NCBI GenBank assembly: GCA_014871385.1
Contig: CM026423.1
Location: 19,767,690-19,831,689, forward strand
Reading direction: 5' to 3'
From: Ceratodon purpureus
Taxonomy: Eukaryota; Streptophyta; Bryopsida; Pseudoditrichales; Ditrichaceae
Length of the DNA stretch: 64,000 nt
Positions within the stretch are counted from its first letter, which is position 1, and the number at the start of each line of letters is the position of its first letter. The position numbers and the translations under genes were made by a program. A model generated the notes under the pieces. The model made no database searches. It was not told the DNA's origin and was given only the letters and a program-made list of their open reading frames with translations. Positions 10,557 to 20,823 of the stretch are shown here, one piece after another.

Positions 10557-13500
10557 ATGTCTACGCAGGGGAAGCGGAAGCGGGAGCAGGACGTGGGGGC
10601 GATCAATGGAGGGCCTGTGAATGGGGGAGGTGCCATGGCCATGGACGTGTCGTCGGAGGCGATGCTGGCGCTGGACGCGGCGTCGGACGTCGTGGAGGTC
10701 ATTGACGTGCGGCGGTTGAAGAAGCTGGTGCTTGGATTCGAGCGCAAGCTGAGGGATAATCTGGAGGCGCGGATGAAGTTCGTGGACCAGCCGGAGAAGT
10801 TCATGGAGTCGGAGGTGGATCTGGACGAGGAGGTGAAGAAGTTGCATGCGCTCGCTGCGAATCCGGATTTGTATCCGGAGCTTGTGAGGCTCGGGTCCGT
10901 GCCGTCGGTTTTAGGGTTGCTGAGCCATGACAATACTGATATTGCCATGTCTGTGGTGACATTGCTGAGTGATTTGACGGATGAGGATGTGATCGGGGAG
11001 AGTGATGAGCCGGCGTTGGTGTTGGTTGATGCGCTCGTTGAGAACAATGCGTTGGAGCTGCTGGTGCAGAACCTGTCGCGCATGGATGAGGCGGACAGCG
11101 ACGAGGCTGCGGCCGTTTTTAATACGCTGTCGATTATTGAGAATATGACGGAAGTGAAGCCTGCGGTTGCTGAACTTGTGTGTGAGAGGACCAAGCTTTT
11201 GAGGTGGATTTTGAACAGAATAAAGTTGCGGGAGTTTGACAGTAACAAATTTTACGCGAGCGAGATTTTGGCTATTTTGTTGCAAAGCAGCGAGCCCAAT
11301 CAAAAGCGATTAGGGCAGCTGAATGGTGTGGATACCTTACTACAGGCTGTTGCGTTTTACAAATCCAGGGATCCGAAGACCACTGAAGAAGAGGAGATGC
11401 TAGAGAATTTGTTTAATAGTCTCTGTAGTGTGGTGATGCCCATGGAGAACAAGGACCGGTTCGTGAAGGCTGAAGGTGTCGAGCTTATGATTATTATCAT
11501 GAAGCAGAAGAGGCTTGCTTATGGTTCTGCCATGAAGGCCCTGGACTTTGCCATGACAAGGTGCCCAGCTGCCTGCGAACGATTTGTTGATGTTCTAGGG
11601 CTGAAAACGCTCTTCGCTGCTTTCATGGGAAAGGTACTTGATCAACCTTCTTTTCTGGAAGAATTTTTCTGTTCAGTTCGTCGTACGTCTGCCCATCTTG
11701 GGGTGGCTGCTCCTGTCAGATACTTCAGTTCAGTTGAGTTTTGTTTTGAGACTGCAGTAGACGTTTGTCTGTTCAAGAAAGCTTGCCAAGTTTTTTGGGC
11801 ATACTTGTTTAGATATGCTTAACACATTTGAGGCAAGAAGACGGGAAATGACGAGATCAATTTCCTTCTAACGAGGTTTCATTTTCTCACATGCCTAGAC
11901 TGTGCATTTGACAGATACCTGTGAAGGGAAAACACAAAGGGGAAAGAAACGTGGAGGAAATTGAGGAGCGTGTGATCTCAATAATTTCTTCTCTTTTTGG
12001 TGAGAATACTCTCAAGAGAGTGTGCGTTTTTTTTGCATACACTAGCCGCATGTCAGGTTACGGTTAGATCCATAAATTGCACATGTCTCACCTAGAATTT
12101 ATCAGATAGCATGTAGATTGTTGCTCAATATAGGCGTGATTTTGTCATTATTTAAATCTTCTGTACGGATACGTTCTTTCTACTTTTGGAGCCAGTGATG
12201 GCAATTATCCATGATGTCTTGATGCCGATGACGATCTATTGGTATTCGTAGAAACATTCGATCTTTCACTTTCACGTTAGGTTTTGGTACGGTCCCTCAA
12301 GTGTACCGCATGTTGCTTTTGCAGGTGGTTTGACACGGGGCTCGAGACGAGAACGCTTGTTGAGCAAGTTCACTGAGAACGAGTTTGAAAAAATTGATCG
12401 GTTGATGGAGCTTTATCTTAGGTGGGCTAATGAGTTTGTTGGTTATTTGGATATTTTCCCAGAAAAATTACATGTCTATTATGAAGCATTGGCTTTTCAC
12501 TATTCTCTTTGCGACCATGGCAATTTGTTTTGGTCGACTGTGGATAAATTATGAACTTTAATTAGTCATTCTTGATTTATTTTCCTTCAGTTATATACGA
12601 TTCTTTGTTTGTTAATTGGTTGCTGGATCTGTACATGATGGGGATGCAGGTATGCCGATCGTGTTAAAGCTGAGTCAAAAAGGCATGATGAAATGGATGC
12701 TGGTGATGATGAGGTGAGTGACTCAGCTGTAGCTTATCAGTTACAGAGTTCAGCAGCTATTAGTAATTTCTTTCATATTTTTGTTGGAGCATGTGCGTGT
12801 CAGCACCATGCCAGATCCATTTCTTGTTTCTCAGGAATACAGTTTTCCGCATTGAAACTGTTGAAACTTGGTGTTGTCCAGCCTCTCACAGGAACTAAGA
12901 TTTCAAACGATTTACAGTGTTTGCGAATGTCTGAGTTAGTCTTTTAATGTCAAGGCTAGTCCTTTTGACCTCAATATGTCCAATTTTATTTTTCTCATTA
13001 GAATGTTCTGCTCGTGCATTGGTAATTGGTGGACTGCAGCTGGATGAGGATGAGAAATATCTTGCTAAATTGGAGGCAGGTCTTTACACATTGCAGGTAA
13101 GCCATAGTTTCTACAATGAATTACTGGATTTATTTGTTTTTTGCTCTGACCAAGTTCTCGCTTTTGTTTGTGAGCAGTCTCAAATTTGTTCGTGATTTTT
13201 CTCGATACGTTTAATTCGTCGTTTTCCCCTAAAATCCAACCTTGACATTCTCAATTCTCTTGCATTTCTTTTAACTATCTGATGGTGTATGTGCAGTTGC
13301 TTGCTCTTACGATGGCACATCTATGGGCGTCAGAGTACGTATTCCACGACCTCAATCTGTAATTTGAGCTTGCATTATGCTTGACTTGTTCCGATATTTC
13401 TTTTATCAGCTTCTACATGCTCTGATCCTTTGCTTTCTTCAGGAACGCGGGCATGCGAGAAAGACTAGGACTATTGTTGAAACAACGTCGGCTTTCAAGG

Positions 13501-13784
13501 GATGACATAAAAGCAGTGTTACAGGTAAGGAAGAGAAAATCTGAGTAGGATTTGGTGGCTTCATATCATGCTCGAGCAGAGTAGGTTAAGACCAGGCAGA
13601 GTTGGAATACTAGTGACATTTCTTTCAATGGGCATATCTTTTAGTAAATTCATTGATACACCACTTACTTGGTTATGAACTTTGGATGACACAGGAGTAC
13701 CATGACAATATAGGAGATATGGAGGGTTCGGAAGAGCGAGACAAGCGACGAGGCAAGATTCAGAGGCTGATTAGTTCCATGTGA
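10557..13784 (+). CDS. CTNNBL1: Beta-catenin-like protein 1 (CTNNBL1), spliceosome-associated, 8 exons
   Basis: CTNNBL1 is a nuclear armadillo-fold protein of the Prp19/CDC5L spliceosomal complex that binds nuclear localisation signals of its partners. Exons are 10557-11633, 11915-11999, 12325-12421, 12650-12713, 13040-13096, 13297-13334, 13443-13524 and 13695-13784. All are GT/AG with matching phases, giving 529 residues, close to the family norm. The N-terminus has a basic KRKREQD signal, then the family block EKFMESEVDLDEEVKKLHAL. ARM-like helices fill exon 1 (NPDLYPELVRLGSVPSVLGL, SDLTDEDVIGESDE). The C-terminal exons hold GLTRGSRRERLLSKFTENEF, the acidic KRHDEMDAGDDE, LDEDEKYLAKLEAGLYTLQ and the terminal LISSM. 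No lesion is seen. Exon 1 is unusually large and fused, encoding two thirds of the protein. Confidence 0.96.
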
Positions 13785-13976
13785 GAAGGTCTGGAAAGCA
13801 TCCAGCTATGTATTCTAAGGTTTTGTAGAATTCAGGTCATTGTACATTTATCTTCCCTTCTCATCAAGAGCTATGAGATAGGTCTTCACGTAGCCCAACC
13901 ATTTTCTGCAGGGTTTTGGGTCCAACTGCAGATGCATTATTTTCCTCTGGAATGCCTTGAATTGAGTGGATGTTTT

Positions 13977-14003
13977 AGGGTTTAAGGTTTAAGGTTTAGG
14001 GTG
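13977..14003 (+). repeat. Interstitial telomere-like heptamers
   Basis: The run TTTAGGG, TTTAAGG, TTTAAGG, TTTAGGG is four units of the plant telomere repeat, with variant middle units. It is short and lies in the 3' flank of CTNNBL1. Confidence 0.6.
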
Positions 14004-15439
14004 TTCAAATTCATGCATGTTTAAACTTGATCTCAACTAGCACTCAATTCGATGGTAATGGAAAATTAGGCATCTCTTATCAAAATCAGAGCACAAAAAT
14101 AATTACCGTACAGGACAATTGTGCACACTCTGCACGGCATGAGTAATTTCAGTGATGAATAGGAATATGGGTAGATGAGATACCTTAATCCATTTATATG
14201 TTTCTTTTGAGGTGTCATGTAGAACACGTGGATGGGCTTTTTTGGACACAATAATTTGTGGCAGACAAAACTTATAAAATCAACCTGATTTCCATCCTTG
14301 GGTACCATACAATATACAATAGTGACTGTACTTAGTACTAACCGGAAACTAATTTTGTAATCATAGGTAGTGAACCAGTCCTTGATGCACTCAGGGTACG
14401 TCTATTCTTGCATGTGTTCAGAGCCCGGCAAAGAGTACCTGGCTATCTGACTCCAATGTTCCCAACTTCCAAGTCCCTATGGTACCAAGCTGAAAGAATG
14501 TGGCAAATGCCAAAGTTTCTTGGGGGAGGAATAACTCAAACAGAAGTTCCCTTGGTCTGTTCCCTGCCTCTGCCTTCTTGAATGTTTCCCTGAAAATGGC
14601 ATAAACAGAAATAGAGGCAATGCCAAAATGTCCAGAATTAAGAGTGACTTAGATAGTATGTGTTCCATTTAATCCCCCTTCCTTCAGTTCTTCAAAAGGG
14701 ATGTGGCATGAAGAATTACCATTCAACAAATTTTACATTGACCACTTGTTATCCATGTCCATGCTCTCAGGAGCATATCCACCACCCAACTAAATGAACC
14801 TCTATGGGGCGGTTTATACTACAGACCAAGAACTCGTTCCATGGAGCTATAAAATTTGTGACTGTATTCATCAACTCATCTTAGGATAATTTGGGTTTAC
14901 ACTACCGGAAAAAAAGAAAATGACCAAAAAAATTGAAGTCTTCAAAAGGCCTAAAAACAGGTCTAGTAGATATTATAGAAAGGAACCTCAAATTTTGTGG
15001 TGAAAAAGGCAAGAATGGTTTTTTCATTGTAGAGACCATAGGCAATAAATGTTTTTTTTAATAATTTCAAACAATTTTTTTTGACAAATGACCAATGTTC
15101 TAGAAGCGCCATCAATAGACAATCATTTAAAAATTATCTCACCCTCTTTTTACAATTAGTGGAAGGCCAAAAGGCCTTGAAAATTATATTTTTCTGAAGA
15201 GTGACTATGGAATTAAGTCATTTTCGTTAGTCACGACTCTTGATCTGTGTTGTAAATCACCCCTAAGGTATTCCATCCTATGATCACCATGTATCTATGA
15301 GTGTTGGCCATAGAAACGCTCTACAATTACCAAGAATATCTACTAGCCATCAAACTCAAGTCATTGATGAAGATGGATGTAACAATGGTGGTTATGGGGT
15401 GAAATTTGATGCAATTAGTATGAAACCAATGATTGTAAT

Positions 15440-15600
15440 GGAAAGACCAATGGATATAGGACATGGTGGTGATCTTTGACAGAAATCTTGTAGTGGTATT
15501 AGGTTTTCTACTTGGTGGTATGTAGATGAAAATCAATCGCTTTTTGCATTCAATGAATAGTGATGGTTGATTAATGATTAAGTGGTAATGGCATTAATAA
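15440..15600 (+). repeat. Direct repeat, left copy, flanking the minisatellite
   Basis: The segment (GACCAATGGATATAGGACAT, GGTGATCTTTGACAGAAATC, GATGAAAATCAATCG, TGCATTCAATGAAT, TAATGATTAAGTGGTA) recurs at 16645-16805 with about 80 percent identity and the same orientation. The two copies frame the minisatellite at 15625-16178. They could be remnants of short long-terminal-type repeats or a local duplication. No retroviral-type coding sequence lies between them. Confidence 0.5.
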
Positions 15601-15624
15601 AAAAATGGTTCCCTAGGACCATCC

Positions 15625-16178
15625 AATAGAACTTAAAGTCATCCTAGAAAGGTGTAGTGACCATCACTTAAGAGTCACCTAGAAAGGTATAGCAACCATC
15701 ACCTCAGAGTCACCCTGAAAAAGTGTAGTGACCATCACCTCAGAGTCAACCTTGAAAGATGTACTGACCATTGTGTATTAAATCAATGTACTGATGGAAA
15801 AGTGTAGTAACCATTACCTTAGAGTCTCCTTGAAAAGGTAAAGTAGCCATCACCTCGGAGTCACCTTGGATATCTGAAATAACCATCACCTCGGAGTCAC
15901 CACAGTTAGCTGAAGTGACCATCACCTCGGAGTCACCTTGGAAAGTTGAAGTGACCATCACCTCAAAGTCACCTTGGAAAGCTGAAATGACCATCACCTC
16001 GGAGTCACCATGGTTACCTGAAGTGACCATCACCTCGGAGTCACCTTGGAAAGTTGAAGTGACTATCACCTCGGAGTCACCTTGGATAGCTAAAGTGACC
16101 ATCACCTCAGAGTCACCTTGGATAGCTAAAGTGACCATCACCTCGGAGTCACCCTGGAAAGGTGAAGTGACCATTGTA
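15625..16178. repeat. Minisatellite, about 15 units of 36 bp, open on both strands
   Basis: The consensus unit is GTGACCATCACC, TCGGAGTCACC, TTGGAAAGTTGAA (36 bp). Units at the left end are more degenerate. Because the period is a multiple of three and lacks stops, it gives a 12-residue repeat on the plus strand (TITSESPWKVEV, 15915-16184) and another on the minus strand (GDSEVMVTSTFQ, 15746-16174). Neither has a plausible promoter, start context or family, so I treat it as non-coding. GGTGAC/GTCACC pairs inside each unit can fold as small hairpins. Confidence 0.75.
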
Positions 16179-16644
16179 TTCTAAAATCAATGTACTTGTG
16201 TAATTTGACAATATTTAACACTGAATAGTTGTTGAGGTGACCACATAGGCAAGTTGAGTATAGTTTGACATGCTTTCAATTTCAAGTGTATTGATAAATT
16301 GAATGCCAAGTTGCCAACAATTTGGATGTGTTTATTGCACTATGAGAGTAGATCAGGCTATTATAGGATAACAAATATCTCAATCTCGATATACAATTTG
16401 GTTCATTATGGTATACACTTTAGTTCCTTGTCGTCCTTTAAAAATACAAGATAGATGTTTGATTCCACAATAATAATGGGATTATATGGAGAATAGTGTA
16501 ATTGTCATATGTTGTAGTTTAATAAACTGAATTCCACAATGATCCATATATTGAACACAAAATTTGGAGTACACCCCAATTTTTGTAGGTATATTGCTAT
16601 GGTGTAGCAGCACTAGTTTAATACTAGTATGGGCTATCTAGTAG

Positions 16645-16805
16645 TGATATTGAAAGACTAATGAATATGAGACATGATGGTGATTTTTGACAAAAATCAT
16701 GTGGTTGTAGTAGGTTTGATACATAGTGGTATTTAAATGAAAATCAATCGATTTTGCATCCAATGAATTGTAATGGTTGATTCATAAGTAGGTAGTATTG
16801 GGTAA
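16645..16805 (+). repeat. Direct repeat, right copy, flanking the minisatellite
   Basis: Partner of 15440-15600. Shared blocks include GACATGATGGTGATTTTTGACA, ATGAAAATCAATCGATTTTG and CAATGAATTGTAATGGTTGAT. Confidence 0.5.
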
Positions 16806-18880
16806 TCTAACACTGGTCATTCCATTGTTATTTAGAAATCCACAATTATTTCAAATGTTATTAAAAATTCATAATTTTAAGCGTTTCTTTTCGTTGAACC
16901 TTATTTTTTCAATAAAAATTTATAATATTTCACATGATACCTACATTAGCTAGCATTCCTTATTCTGGTGGTCATAGGTTTACCTTATCACACATGAAGA
17001 TGCATGGCATGGATCTGAGTAGAACACTTTCCCAAGTGTAAAGGGATCACATCAAGGTAAGTAATACCATACCATCTTCGATTCATGCCATTCAGCACCA
17101 AGGATCAGTTGCTTGAGATGCTGTTAGCCTTTGTAGGTGCCATTAGCATCACTTTGGGAAGTTTGGACTAAGCCCAATTGGAGAAGTTGATCAAGGCCTG
17201 GGAGTCAACCATCCAGGGAGGACTGTGAGTCGTCATGTGTTGCAGCCGAGTTTAATACTGTGAACAGTGGGCTCCAGGTTGGCAGATTCGAACACAAGAC
17301 ACAAGCATACAGTTGTCAGGTGCGTAATGTGGCATATTATGTGACTTTTGACGTGGATCAAGAACCCTTCTGTAAAGAAGACAAAGAGATGTCATCCGCC
17401 TACAGTAAGTAAGTTCTACGGAAAATGGGCTTGTACCTACCGTCCATTAAATGAGAAGGAGAGATGTCCCCATCATTGGCTCGGCCACTTGGCCAATGCC
17501 CTACAGAATACCACCTGTACAACACATGTTGGTGGCATTGCTCAAGACTAACTCATTGCGTATTTTAACTGCTTTGGAGTTGCGGACCAAGTTGAAGTGG
17601 TCCTTCTGTTTCTTAGCTTGCATCCAATGATCAAGGCTGTGGCACATGGTGTACTAGTGTATTACCCATGTAATGTTTGCTTCCCTTGTAAAAATATGCA
17701 GTCCTCCATGTCATTCCAAACAAAAGCATGTGGCATGCTGATATTTAATTTTTTTCTCAAGTCAAGAATAACCAGGATGACGGTGCCTTCACACAAAATT
17801 AGGATGGGATGCCCCAGTAAAATTTAGAATATCTACAGTGGCTGTGGAAAACATCAATATCCCATACTAGTGTCGTAACTGGTGAATGACATAAAATGAA
17901 TGAGAATTATAGTTCTCTCTCTTCTTTTTTTCTCTCTCTGTATACACGTTATATAAATCATGTATAGAAATTTTGTAAAAAAATGAAGTGGAATTGAAAT
18001 TTAAGCATAGTTTAGATGAATGAACAAATGTTATATGACATCAAATAAAAAAATAAAAAATTAGGTGTTTTGTTTTGTTTTGGTTCACATAAATTTAGAT
18101 GAATGCTTAATTTGATATAATCAAGTTTTATAATTATTCAAAAACAATAATTTCTGTGCAAAGAGCTACAGAAGTTACCATTTGTTACAGAACTCTTCAA
18201 CTAGTTAACTTGCATTCAAGAATTTCTAAAAGAAGGAAGTGAAGTTGAAACTTGAAAAAAGCAAAGCAAAGTTGCAAAATCAAAGTGAAGTAGAAGAATA
18301 TGCGAACCTTGGAGAGAATAATGTGAGCTCCAGCTCCGAAGCATTCACGAACCACATTGTGATTTTACCAGAGCATAGAGGGGCGAGTACCGTCGTAGTA
18401 GAAAAAGCCACACAGCACCAACATGGCTGCAAGTTTGGTGGGGCCCTCTTTTTGTCCACGCATGGTGCCAGGGCATCATCATCATCATCAGTGATGCCAG
18501 CTCACCCCCCCCAAGCCAATGGACCCAACCCCCTCCCCGGATTATCCGCCCTGCTGAGTCGGATGATGGATCCCCCCTTCCTAACAATTCATCCCATACT
18601 GATGATAATCCCCTCCCCCCAACGAATGAAAACACCCCCCCAATCAACGACTCAACCCTCTGCGCCCAAAACCAACACCCAAGAGAATTTAGTAAATGCA
18701 ATATAGAAACACTGTTCACGGTAAGTTTAACCTCCAGTTGTTGCCCTCCCAACGGGTGTGTTGGCGTTGCGTTCCATGCGAGCTTGTCTTCTTCCCAATC
18801 TCATCTACCCCGCTTGTAGATCCTACGAACTCAAAAGTACGAGTACTGTAGATTACGACCCCAACGGGAGTGTTCACTCA
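16806..18880. other. Spacer without recognised gene
   Basis: AT-rich at 17850-18200, more balanced elsewhere. Open frames at 17348-17551, 17597-17827 and 18239-18706 have no recognisable domain. The last is Pro/Ser-rich at its C-terminus and passes through a CAT microsatellite (about 18475). Its alternative frame ends at a donor-like GTAAGT near 18720, so a real exon on the plus strand is possible but unsupported. Confidence 0.4.
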
Positions 18881-20823
18881 CTTGTCCAGAGCGATTGGGG
18901 AAAAAGGAACCTCGATCGGGGCTAAAAACTGGACACGGAACCTAAAACCGTTAGATTGTAGAAATCCGTAGATTGGGAGGGTTGGGATGTGCAGAGGGGG
19001 TAGAGAGTGGGGGGTTTGGGGAGGGGTGACGGGGTGAGGCGGGGGTGGGAGGTTTGGCGAAGGGGGGTGGGGACGCCGCGACGGAGGAGTATTAGGCGAC
19101 CGGCTATGGCTGCCGGGGGAGGGAGGCAGGCTATGGCGGGGACGGGGGAGGGACGGTAGAATAGAGAGGGAGGGGAGGGAGACGCGGGGGAGAGGTACGA
19201 GCAGGGGCATGTGCGGGGGGGCTCGGATGGTGCGCGGTGGCAGTGGCAGTGGCGACAGGCAGCAGCGAGTGCGTGACGGGGGAGTGACTGCCAGGGGTCT
19301 CGTCTCACAGATCTGACGCGGATTCTCGCCTGCCTGCTTTGGTTGCGCGCACTGCACTGCGGGTGGAGTTGCAGGGAGAGAGAGTGAGAGAGAGAGAGAG
19401 AGAGAGGTGAGGACGTGAGGGAGTGAGGAGAGGAGGTGAGGGGAGGAGTTTCTGTGATGGAGGGGCGGCCTTTGTGCAGGGTGGCGCTTTCTGCGCACTG
19501 GAGTGATTTCTGTGGATTTCTGCGTCTGGGCGCGGCGGGGACTGCGACCGCGACCGATCGGTGAGCCATGCGGCTTCAATTCTATGTACGTGCTGCGATT
19601 CGTCTCTTCGTTTTGCTTTTTTTTTTCCAGGAATTTGTAATTGCGGTTGTTGTGGGGGGAGGGTGAGTTCTTTTGGTCTTCGTGACGTTTTTGGTTATTT
19701 TTCTTTTGGATTTTGTTTCGGGATTGGTTGAGGTTGTGGAGAGGAGTGTGTGTTGACTGGAGAGTATTTTCGGAGAGTGCAGTTGTGGTTGCACTTGTGT
19801 GAGGAGTGGTGTTTCTCTTTTAGTTCTGTTTAAATTTAGGCTGCAGGTTGATCGATGTTGATGAGAGTGAAGCTCTGTCGTTTTTTTTGGAGTGATGCGT
19901 ATTTCTGGCAGGGGGATTTTCAGTTGTCCTTTTAGTGGTGAGAGTAGTGACTGTTGTGGAGCTTTAGTGTTGGTTGGAAATTAGAGCCTGGGAGGACTTT
20001 TATGGTTCGAGGACTCGTGATTGCAGTGTGGTTTTAGAGCTCGTTTGAAGATCCGCATTCGTGCTGAGCGAGCGAGCCAGAGTTTGCGGGATAATCACTG
20101 TCGCAGGAATTTAGGGTTTCCAGCTTGGATCTCCAGCGTCAGAGTTGTAGTTTGGGCTATGTTTTGTTGTTTGATTTGCAAGTTTACTTTTGAGATCTGT
20201 TTCAGAGTTGTGTGGGGTTTTACGGGAGCTCAATTTCACGACGGAGCTTCTATGTATGCAGATATGGAGCTATTCTGTAGGGGGTGCAGAAGCAAGGTTA
20301 AAACTTTGTAGGAAGAATCGAAGGGTGTGTTGTAGACTCTACTCTAGAGTGTGATCCAGATCCTCAGGTATTGAGTCTTACGATACGACAACAGCTAGCT
20401 TGGGCTGTTTTTCCTTCTGGGCTCGTGGCAGGGGCAGACATAGTGGTCACGGTTTCTCATTGAGATTAGGATTTGGCTCTCCTCTGTTCGTCTGAGCTGA
20501 GTAGCTGAATTTGTCGTATTGTCTTTGTCCTGTTTCGTTTTGCTCCTTCCTAAAGCCTTGTGAACAGTGTTGATGACCTCGATACTGAGGCACGTTTACA
20601 GAGAGGTGTGGACAGCAGGTTTTTCAGCATTCCTTCCCTGTTAAGGATAACAACTTGTACTATTCCTGACCCTTAGGTTTTGGATCCTGGCAGGAGGTGA
20701 ATGGGGCTGAAGCAAAAAAATAGAGCCTGCTTGACGTGAAGAACTTCTTTCACATAGGAGACACACAAGGCGGATGGTCTTAACAAACGACTTTTTATCC
20801 TCTTGTTTTGAGACGGTCCGATA
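18881..20823 (+). promoter_or_regulatory. GA-rich promoter/leader region of the GH28 gene
   Basis: The plus strand is G/A-rich from about 18950, with a GA microsatellite at 19377-19407 flanked by GAGTGAG units. GAGA-rich leaders are common near plant transcription starts. The distance to the start codon suggests a long 5' leader, perhaps with an intron. The minus-strand Pro-rich frames at 18878-19579 are shadows of this bias. Confidence 0.4.

Larger units (their letters stand above)
13785..15617. other. Spacer after CTNNBL1
   Basis: The CTNNBL1 3' untranslated region probably occupies the first 200 bases. Four telomere-like heptamers occur at about 13977-14003. A CACTA-like end (CACTACCGGAAAAAAAGAAAA, near 14901) has no convincing partner. 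No gene is recognised. Confidence 0.5.

Noticed and set aside
15746..16184. Repeat proteins on both strands of the minisatellite
   Set aside because: Open only because the 36-bp unit is a multiple of three; no start context or flanking gene structure. Kept as a finding about the repeat, not as a gene.
17285..17305. B-box-like GTGTTCGAATC on the minus strand
   Set aside because: No A box at the proper distance and no tRNA-like folding context.
18239..18706. 155-aa plus-strand frame
   Set aside because: Low-complexity, crosses a CAT microsatellite and poly-C runs; no family similarity seen.
18878..19579. Pro-rich minus-strand frames of 233 and 215 aa
   Set aside because: Produced by the GA-rich leader region of the GH28 gene; two frames are open at once and neither has family features.
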